NCBI GenBank assembly: GCA_036556085.1
Contig: DATBKE010000088.1
Coordinates: 1-5,070, forward strand
DNA from: JACCTH01 sp036556085
Lineage (GTDB): Bacteria; Actinomycetota; Acidimicrobiia; Spongiisociales; ZC4RG35
Reading direction: 5' to 3'
Length of the DNA stretch: 5,070 nt
Shown here: one piece after another, positions 1 to 3,778 of the stretch
Position numbering within the stretch: position 1 is the stretch's first letter
Layout of the letters: the number at the start of each line of letters is the position of its first letter
Notes under the pieces: model-generated
Database searches by the model: none
Told to the model about the DNA's origin: nothing
The model's input: only the letters and a program-made list of their open reading frames with translations
Made by a program: the position numbers and the translations under genes

Positions 1-1
1 A

Positions 2-157
2 CCCTTGGCGTTTCTGGTCCGTGACGGTGTTGCCCCGCGGTACCTGGCTCGCTACCCGCTGATGATCCTGCTTCCGCTCCTCAAGGTGCTGGCTCGCTTC
101 CGGCGCAATCGGGGTTGGTACCACACCCCGCACGGGGTCAGCTCACCGCCTCCCTGA
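2..157 (+). CDS. C-terminal end of an unidentified gene (partial)
   Basis: An open frame enters the window at its left edge and runs 51 codons to a TGA stop, so only the C-terminus is visible. The peptide has one hydrophobic stretch (about residues 18-31, LPLM/ILLPLLKVLA-like). A basic segment (RFRRNRG) and the motif GWYHTPHG follow, and the tail is rich in Ser and Pro. A hydrophobic helix followed by basic residues and a W-Y-x-T-P motif is reminiscent of the C-termini of membrane-associated family 2 glycosyltransferases, which would suit the neighbourhood. The visible part is too short to assign a family. Most third codon positions are G or C, as expected for a real gene here. Its last 20 bp overlap the 3' end of the convergent glycosyltransferase gene. 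It could also be a chance open frame. Confidence 0.45.
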   Translation, partial: PLAFLVRDGVAPRYLARYPLMILLPLLKVLARFRRNRGWYHTPHGVSSPPP

Positions 158-1115
158 CCGCGTCGGGAAATCGAAGAAGGCCACGCACCAGTCCGAGGCC
201 GTAGCCGATGTGCATGATGGCGATGGCGGCGACTCCGATCGGCGCGCCGCGGGCGCCGACGATGAGGACCAGCAACCAAAGCCCGACGAGGACGAGGAGC
301 GGCAGCCACCACCCGGTCGCTAGCCCGAGGACCACTGATGCCAAGAGCCCCATCAACAGGGCCAAGGGCGCCAGGGGTCGCCAAGATGGGAACTCCCCGT
401 TGATATACAACATGTCGGCCTTGCCGAGTCCGTATCGATAGAACTGTCGCCAAAGCGCGCCTGGTGTCTGGCGGGGTCGATAGCGGCTGCGAATGGCGGG
501 CACCACCATCACCCGGCCACCGCGCTGGCGGAGGCGATAGTAGAAGTCGGCGTCCTCGGCCACGCCGGAGGGCAACGTCCGCAACCCTCCCTGATCGAGG
601 AACGTCTGGCGGGCCATGGTCCCTAGATAGACCGTATCAGCCTCCACGTTCTCCTCAGAGTGATGAAAAGGCGCCGGTCCGATCCCGATCTTGGACTGGT
701 AGGCGCGGGCGACAGCGCGGCCGAACGCAGTCGACCCCTCCGGTCTCATCGGGCCCCCAACCGCACGCGCACCGGTACTCAAGAGGGCGGACACGGATCG
801 GGTGATGTAATCAGGGGCGTAGGTGGTGTGAGCATCGGCCCGGACCAAGATCTCGGCGGTGGCCACTCCAGCCAGGAGATTGAGCCCTTTTGACTGCAAC
901 CGTTCGGGGTTATCGAAGATTCGAACTCGAAGCTGCTCGGACCATTCGCCAATTCGATCGACTGTCCCGTCGGTGGAGCCGCCATCGGCCACCAGCACCT
1001 CCCACTCACCGTCGTAGTCCTGTGCGGCCAAACTGGCCAGGCACTCGTCGATCGCGGTGGCTTCGTTGAACACCGCGAGCACGACGGCGACCGAGGGCGA
1101 GTAAGAATCCGCTAT
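138..1115 (-). CDS. Family 2 glycosyltransferase, ExoA-like, with C-terminal membrane segments
   Basis: This is probably a glycosyltransferase that moves a sugar from a nucleotide-sugar donor to a lipid-linked or polysaccharide acceptor at the inner membrane face. Numbering from the proposed start at 1115 (325 residues): the first strand of the GT-A fold is SVAVVLAVFNEA (8-19). The nucleotide-binding ADGGSTDGT is at 43-51. The metal-binding region RADAH (92-96) takes the place of DxD. The acidic EDADF (187-191) and QFYRYG (224-229) follow. About three hydrophobic helices lie between residues 246 and 312. The R-A-D-A-H and G-x-A-E-D-A-D patterns resemble ExoA of succinoglycan synthesis. Start choice: an AGGAG sits six bases before ATA at 1115-1113, and only this start keeps the whole first beta strand. 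ATA is not a normal start. The nearest standard one is GTG at 1082 (314 residues), which lacks a ribosome site and half of that strand. The frame is otherwise intact and closes with TGA at 140-138. An insertion sequence lies just upstream, so the native promoter has been separated from the gene. Confidence 0.88.
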   Translation of the reverse strand: MADSYSPSVAVVLAVFNEATAIDECLASLAAQDYDGEWEVLVADGGSTDGTVDRIGEWSEQLRVRIFDNPERLQSKGLNLLAGVATAEILVRADAHTTYAPDYITRSVSALLSTGARAVGGPMRPEGSTAFGRAVARAYQSKIGIGPAPFHHSEENVEADTVYLGTMARQTFLDQGGLRTLPSGVAEDADFYYRLRQRGGRVMVVPAIRSRYRPRQTPGALWRQFYRYGLGKADMLYINGEFPSWRPLAPLALLMGLLASVVLGLATGWWLPLLVLVGLWLLVLIVGARGAPIGVAAIAIMHIGYGLGLVRGLLRFPDAVREAVS

Positions 1116-1121
1116 GCGTTT

Positions 1122-1126
1122 CTCCT
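1122..1126 (-). promoter_or_regulatory. Ribosome binding site of the glycosyltransferase
   Basis: On the minus strand AGGAG lies six bases ahead of ATA (1115-1113), which opens the glycosyltransferase frame. A TAG stop in the same frame at 1127-1125 means translation cannot start further upstream. The site falls inside the heptamer ATAGGAG that is repeated at the other end of the insertion sequence. The insertion has therefore kept the ribosome site while removing the upstream region. Confidence 0.55.
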
Positions 1127-1127
1127 A

Positions 1128-1133
1128 TGTCAA
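1128..1133 (-). promoter_or_regulatory. Outward-facing TTGACA at the IS right end
   Basis: The minus strand has TTGACA, a perfect match to the sigma-70 -35 consensus, across the transposase stop codon and pointing out of the element toward the glycosyltransferase. An 18-base spacer leads to GATTCT, a poor -10 match (three of six). With that spacing transcription would start downstream of the proposed ATA codon, so it could serve only the GTG start at 1082. Outward -35 boxes are known in many insertion sequences, but here the -10 is weak. Confidence 0.25.
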
Positions 1134-2173
1134 GCCGCGCGGGATTGGGCAGCTTGGGAAGATGATGGGGCTTCGGTCATGATCCGGTATACAACGTCGG
1201 TGAGTCGGCGTTTGAGGACGCGGAGGGCCGCTCGTTTGCCTTTACCGCGCTGGATGTGTGTGGCGATCAGCTCTTGAGCAGGGGGATGCATACGGAGTTG
1301 GGTGACGGCGATCCGGTGGATGGCGGCGTTGGTCTGGCGGTTACCACCCCGGTTCAAGCGGAACCGCTGGTTGTTGGCGGACCAAACCGGGATGGGGGCG
1401 GTGCCGGCGAACATGGCGTAAGCGTCTCGGTTCTTGAACCGGGCGATGTCGGCGGCTTCGCCCACCAGCTTGGCGGCGGTCAATCCAGCACAGCCGGGGA
1501 GCTCGAGCAGCGAGGGAACGATCTCAGCGACTCGGGCAGAGATCTCCTTTTCCAGTTGATTGGCTTCCTTGGTGATCTCCCGGATCCTGACCACTTCCCG
1601 GCGAGCCAGGTCAGCAACCAGGTGCTCATGAGACCCGAGTCGGGCTTCGATCTCGTCGAGGACGCAATATCGGTTGAGCGAAGCAGGCGGGGGATCGTAG
1701 GAGGAGTCGAGTTCGTGCAGCCGCCACCGCAACCGGTTCTGCAAGACGGTTCGCTCCCTGACCAGCGCCTCTCGATAGTCGACCAGCAGTTTCACCTCCC
1801 GAGAAGGCCCCTCCAGCTGGGCGATGGGGAGATCCGGCTCGGCCAAGGCCGCTCGGGCCACGGCCAAGGCATCGATTGGATCCGACTTGCCCCGGGTTCG
1901 CGCCGACTGTCGCTGACCAGCCATCATCTTCGGGGGCACCCGCACCACCACCTCGCCCGCGATCACCAGGTCTGCTTCCAACCGACGGGAGATATGCCGA
2001 CAGTCCTCGATCGCCCATCTCCGAGTCTCCCACTGCGTCGCCCACTTAACCGCCCGCAGGTGGCCCTCCGGAGTCGCCTCCACCGTCGTCCAGCCCAGCC
2101 GGGCCCCGGCCTCGTCGATGGCCACAATCGTGTGAGTTCGTTTGTGAGCATCCGTCCCCAAAACGACCATCAT
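1130..2173 (-). CDS. IS110-family DEDD transposase (bridge-RNA type recombinase)
   Basis: The 347-residue protein catalyses excision and insertion of the element. The N-terminal RuvC-like DEDD domain shows D8 (in LGTDAHKRTH), E56 (AIEDC), D98 and D101 (GKSDPIDALAVAR). A charged, probably coiled helical region spans about 125-215. The C-terminal Transposase_20 domain begins at LLELPGCAGLTAAKL (222-236). It includes RFKNRDAYAMFAG, APIPVWSANN and RLNRGGNRQTNAAIHRIA (273-290). S265 in VWSANN is the likely serine nucleophile by position. The length is normal for the family and no frameshift is seen. The start at 2173 was chosen because LGTDAHK lies directly after it and AGGAG sits seven bases upstream. 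A second ATG follows at once at 2170. A GTG at 2320 would add 49 Arg/Pro-rich residues unlike the family and would run through the inferred element end. The stop codon lies almost at the right end of the element. Confidence 0.95.
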   Translation of the reverse strand: MMVVLGTDAHKRTHTIVAIDEAGARLGWTTVEATPEGHLRAVKWATQWETRRWAIEDCRHISRRLEADLVIAGEVVVRVPPKMMAGQRQSARTRGKSDPIDALAVARAALAEPDLPIAQLEGPSREVKLLVDYREALVRERTVLQNRLRWRLHELDSSYDPPPASLNRYCVLDEIEARLGSHEHLVADLARREVVRIREITKEANQLEKEISARVAEIVPSLLELPGCAGLTAAKLVGEAADIARFKNRDAYAMFAGTAPIPVWSANNQRFRLNRGGNRQTNAAIHRIAVTQLRMHPPAQELIATHIQRGKGKRAALRVLKRRLTDVVYRIMTEAPSSSQAAQSRAA

Positions 2174-2180
2174 GGTCCTG

Positions 2181-2193
2181 CTCCTCTCCTCTC
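2181..2193 (-). promoter_or_regulatory. Ribosome binding site of the transposase
   Basis: The minus strand reads GAGAGGAGAGGAG, followed by seven bases and then ATG at 2173. This purine-rich Shine-Dalgarno sequence decides the start at 2173 over the upstream in-frame GTG at 2320. Confidence 0.7.
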
Positions 2194-2225
2194 GAGGGGG
2201 GTTTACTGGACCGGTCGGAGGGCAA

Positions 2226-2239
2226 GCCTCAGTCGAGGC
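2226..2239. repeat. Short hairpin in the IS110 left end
   Basis: A five-base inverted repeat, GCCTC and GAGGC, encloses the tetraloop AGTC. It is immediately followed by the overlapping near-palindrome GGCC-GGA-GGCC (2237-2247). Both lie in the non-coding leader of the transposase and are the clearest secondary-structure candidates there. Confidence 0.4.
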
Positions 2240-2250
2240 CGGAGGCCAAA

Positions 2251-2267
2251 CTCCTATCAAGCCACGC
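2251..2267. repeat. Junction repeat at the transposase 5' side of the IS
   Basis: The plus strand reads CTCCTAT followed directly by CAAGCCACGC, matching the sequence at the other end of the element. IS110 elements recombine at a short core shared by donor and target, and the bases next to the core are often similar because both are read by guide loops. This pair is therefore the best marker of the element limits. Confidence 0.6.
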
Positions 2268-2362
2268 CGGCCGGTCCGGCGCGACCGACGGGCCGCAAAA
2301 CGCATGGAAGCCACCGTCACGGGGCACCGAGGCTATGAGCGAACCCGTCGGACACTAAGAGC
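2258..2362. other. Remnant of the divergent intergenic region
   Basis: These 105 bases lie between the inferred IS end and the O-antigen ligase start. With the element removed they would form, together with 1116-1121, the intergenic region between the ligase and the divergent glycosyltransferase. They should hold the ligase promoter and the former glycosyltransferase promoter. I see no convincing -35/-10 pair on either strand, and no strong Shine-Dalgarno before the ligase start (only AAGAG, too close to the ATG). A seven-codon frame, ATG at 2335 to TAA at 2358, is present but has no support as a gene. Confidence 0.4.
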
Positions 2363-3733
2363 ATGACACTGAGTCAGAGGCTATTCCTGGGGATGGTGGC
2401 ATTGCTGCCTCTCCACACCGTGTACCTCAGCGCCTGGATTTCTTGGAAGCCTTTCTTGATTTTGCTCGCGGTGCTGGCGATCTGGGACCTGATCGATGGG
2501 ATTCGAGAGCGAGCATGGCCGTGGCATGGCCGCGTGACCCTTGCCTTCGGTGTGTTCATGGCCACGGTGGCGCTTGGCTTTCCCGAGCCCGAATTTCGAA
2601 GCCGTTTCGTCCGTCTCGGACTCGCCCTCGTCGTCGGCTTCTTGGTGACCGTGGTGACGGCGAGGGCCTTGAGGCTGCGGGGGATGCTCGACCGGACTTT
2701 GCGTGTCGTCTTCTGGACCGCGGCGGCGATGGCACTCACCGGCGTGGTCTTCTCGGTCCTCCTATTGGGGGCAGGTGGAAACGAGGTGATCGACTATCTC
2801 ACCGGCTCCCGCGGTTACGACCTTCCCCTGCTCGACAAAATTGGCAAGCCCGCCTATCTGCTCTCCGGATTCCTGGCCCTCTCCAACTGGCACCAGGACC
2901 CCGGGTACGGGGCGGCATGGATGGTGCTGTGGTCGACGCTGGCTCTGCTCGCCTCTCTACGCGGCCTCGGCACGGGGCGGTCATGGCTCGACGGATCGAT
3001 CATCGGCGCTCTGTGGGTGGGGGTGGTGATGGCCTTCTCTCGCACCGGCTGGGTGGCGCTGCTCCTCTCGATCGGTTTGGTGGTCGTTGTTTCTCGGCGG
3101 CGCCGTATCGGGGGTCGCCTGGGTCGCTCCCTCGCCGCCGCCTCCGTCAGCGCCATCCTCGTTCTGGCGGGCTTGTTTCTGGTCGACGCTGAGGGGGTGG
3201 GGGGAGAGCTGCCCCTCCAATTCGCCTTCCGGCTTCAGCAGGGTTGGGACTTCCTCGCCGATCTCACCGGTCTTTTTCAGAGCTCCGAGGCCTTCGAGGA
3301 TCAGTTCAGCCAGACCGAACAACGAGCCGACGTCTGGCCCGAGTACTGGCGGCTGTTCCTCGACCACCCCGTCACCGGGGCCGGGCTCGGTGTGGGCTGG
3401 GAGACCAATTCGGTAAGGCAGGAGCCGCACAACCTGTTTCTCGAGCTCGGCTCGGAAACCGGCGTCATTGGCATGGCGGCCTTCATCGTGCTCCTCGTGG
3501 CCATCATCTCAGCTGGAGCCGGAGTCGTCGGCGGCATCGCCTTGATCACGAGCTTTCTGCCGGCCATGACCCAGACGGTTCTCTTCGAGCCGAGCTGGTG
3601 GTTCGCGGCCGGCCTCTACCTTGCTGGCCGTTCTGGCGCGCCGATCGCGTCCAATGGGGCGCGAACTGCGCGCGAAAAGCTAGAGTCGTCGCCGGAGTCC
3701 GGGGTAGTCACCCCAACAATCGCTTTGGATTAG
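2363..3733 (+). CDS. O-antigen ligase / Wzy_C-family polysaccharide polymerase
   Basis: This is a 456-residue polytopic membrane protein of the Wzy_C / O-antigen ligase family. These enzymes join lipid-linked glycan units to a growing chain or to an acceptor on the outer membrane face. About ten or more hydrophobic segments are visible, among them residues 6-26, 31-45, 58-72, 85-100, 117-136, 183-200, 212-224, 228-244 and 256-274. FSRTGWVALL (225-234) is the family's Ser-Arg motif. After a long outer loop (about 275-345) comes the signature region: R321, WPEYWRLFLDHPVTGAGLG (325-343) and EPHNLFLELGSETGVIG (354-370). H356 corresponds to the conserved His of WaaL-type enzymes. Further hydrophobic segments (372-400, 408-422) and a soluble tail of about 35 residues follow. 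The ATG at 2363 is the first start after an in-frame stop (2336-2338). Its ribosome site is weak, and M11 is an alternative. In a presumed Gram-positive it is more likely a capsule or wall-polysaccharide polymerase or ligase than a true O-antigen ligase. The SpoIID-domain gene follows after 45 bp. Confidence 0.9.
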   Translation: MTLSQRLFLGMVALLPLHTVYLSAWISWKPFLILLAVLAIWDLIDGIRERAWPWHGRVTLAFGVFMATVALGFPEPEFRSRFVRLGLALVVGFLVTVVTARALRLRGMLDRTLRVVFWTAAAMALTGVVFSVLLLGAGGNEVIDYLTGSRGYDLPLLDKIGKPAYLLSGFLALSNWHQDPGYGAAWMVLWSTLALLASLRGLGTGRSWLDGSIIGALWVGVVMAFSRTGWVALLLSIGLVVVVSRRRRIGGRLGRSLAAASVSAILVLAGLFLVDAEGVGGELPLQFAFRLQQGWDFLADLTGLFQSSEAFEDQFSQTEQRADVWPEYWRLFLDHPVTGAGLGVGWETNSVRQEPHNLFLELGSETGVIGMAAFIVLLVAIISAGAGVVGGIALITSFLPAMTQTVLFEPSWWFAAGLYLAGRSGAPIASNGARTAREKLESSPESGVVTPTIALD

Positions 3734-3735
3734 CT

Positions 3736-3760
3736 GGTTCGGTCGCGTCTCGACCGGCCC
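3736..3760 (+). other. Intergenic hairpin between ligase and SpoIID genes
   Basis: A perfect six-base stem, CGGTCG and CGACCG, encloses the loop CGTCT (3740-3756). It extends outward by a G-U pair and, past one mismatch, two G-C pairs. No T-run follows, so it does not look like a classical intrinsic terminator. It fills most of the gap before the next ribosome site and could act as a partial terminator, an RNA processing site or an mRNA stabiliser. Confidence 0.4.
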
Positions 3761-3765
3761 CGACT

Positions 3766-3774
3766 GGAGAGGAG
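3766..3774 (+). promoter_or_regulatory. Ribosome binding site of the SpoIID-domain gene
   Basis: GGAGAGGAG lies four bases before the ATG at 3779. It fixes the start, which is directly followed by a well-formed signal peptide. Confidence 0.75.
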
Positions 3775-3778
3775 CGAC

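Larger units (their letters stand above)
1122..1140. repeat. Junction repeat at the transposase 3' side of the IS
   Basis: The plus strand reads CTCCTAT, then GT, then CAAGCCGCGC. It matches 2251-2267 except for the two inserted bases and one substitution. It covers the transposase stop codon and the glycosyltransferase ribosome site. It is read as the donor-end sequence plus the shared core of the insertion. Confidence 0.6.
1122..2257 (-). mobile_element. IS110-family insertion sequence, about 1.13 kb
   Basis: The element carries one DEDD transposase gene and no obvious terminal inverted repeats, as is usual for the IS110 family. The limits are inferred. On the plus strand, CTCCTAT occurs at 1122-1128 and again at 2251-2257. 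Each copy is followed by nearly the same flank: CAAGCCGCGC at 1131-1140, after two extra bases, and CAAGCCACGC at 2258-2267. The repeat spacing gives an element of 1129 bp, near the lower end of typical IS110 sizes. The coordinates given include both heptamer copies; one copy would belong to the target. In the transposase direction the left end has about 80 non-coding bases and the right end almost none, an arrangement typical of the IS110 rather than the IS1111 subgroup. The exact crossover cannot be fixed without an empty site. Confidence 0.72.
2174..2257 (-). ncRNA. Candidate bridge-RNA region in the IS110 left end
   Basis: IS110-group elements are known to express a structured bridge RNA from the non-coding left end, upstream of the transposase. 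Its loops pair with target and donor DNA. This is the only non-coding stretch of the element large enough to hold one. What is visible: a perfect short hairpin, GCCTC-AGTC-GAGGC on the plus strand at 2226-2239; the near-palindrome GGCCGGAGGCC at 2237-2247; and CAAGCC (GGCTTG on the minus strand) at 2223-2228, which also occurs beside both element ends. At about 84 bases it is well below the roughly 177-nucleotide bridge RNA known from IS621. The RNA may extend into the transposase gene, or the left boundary may lie further out. The assignment rests on family knowledge, not on a recognised fold. Confidence 0.3.

Noticed and set aside
1114..1128. Plus-strand ATG at 1114 that would give a 31-codon basic frame across the reconstructed empty site
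   Set aside because: It has no ribosome site and no family resemblance. It is the reverse complement of the glycosyltransferase start region and is best explained by chance.
2174..2320. 49-residue N-terminal extension of the transposase from GTG at 2320
   Set aside because: The extension is Arg/Pro-rich and not family-like, crosses the inferred IS boundary, and a much better start with a Shine-Dalgarno sequence exists at 2173.
1256..2338. 360-codon plus-strand open frame antisense to the transposase
   Set aside because: It is the shadow of a GC-rich gene. The translation has no recognisable domain and is low complexity in places, while the minus strand encodes a full IS110 transposase with all catalytic residues.
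2335..2358. Seven-codon ATG-to-TAA frame before the ligase, a possible leader peptide
   Set aside because: The purine run before it is only two bases from the ATG. No attenuator structure or biased codon run supports a regulatory leader.
2443..3192. 249-codon frame overlapping the O-antigen ligase
   Set aside because: It is an out-of-frame shadow rich in Arg, Pro and Gly. The overlapping frame is a clear polytopic Wzy_C protein.
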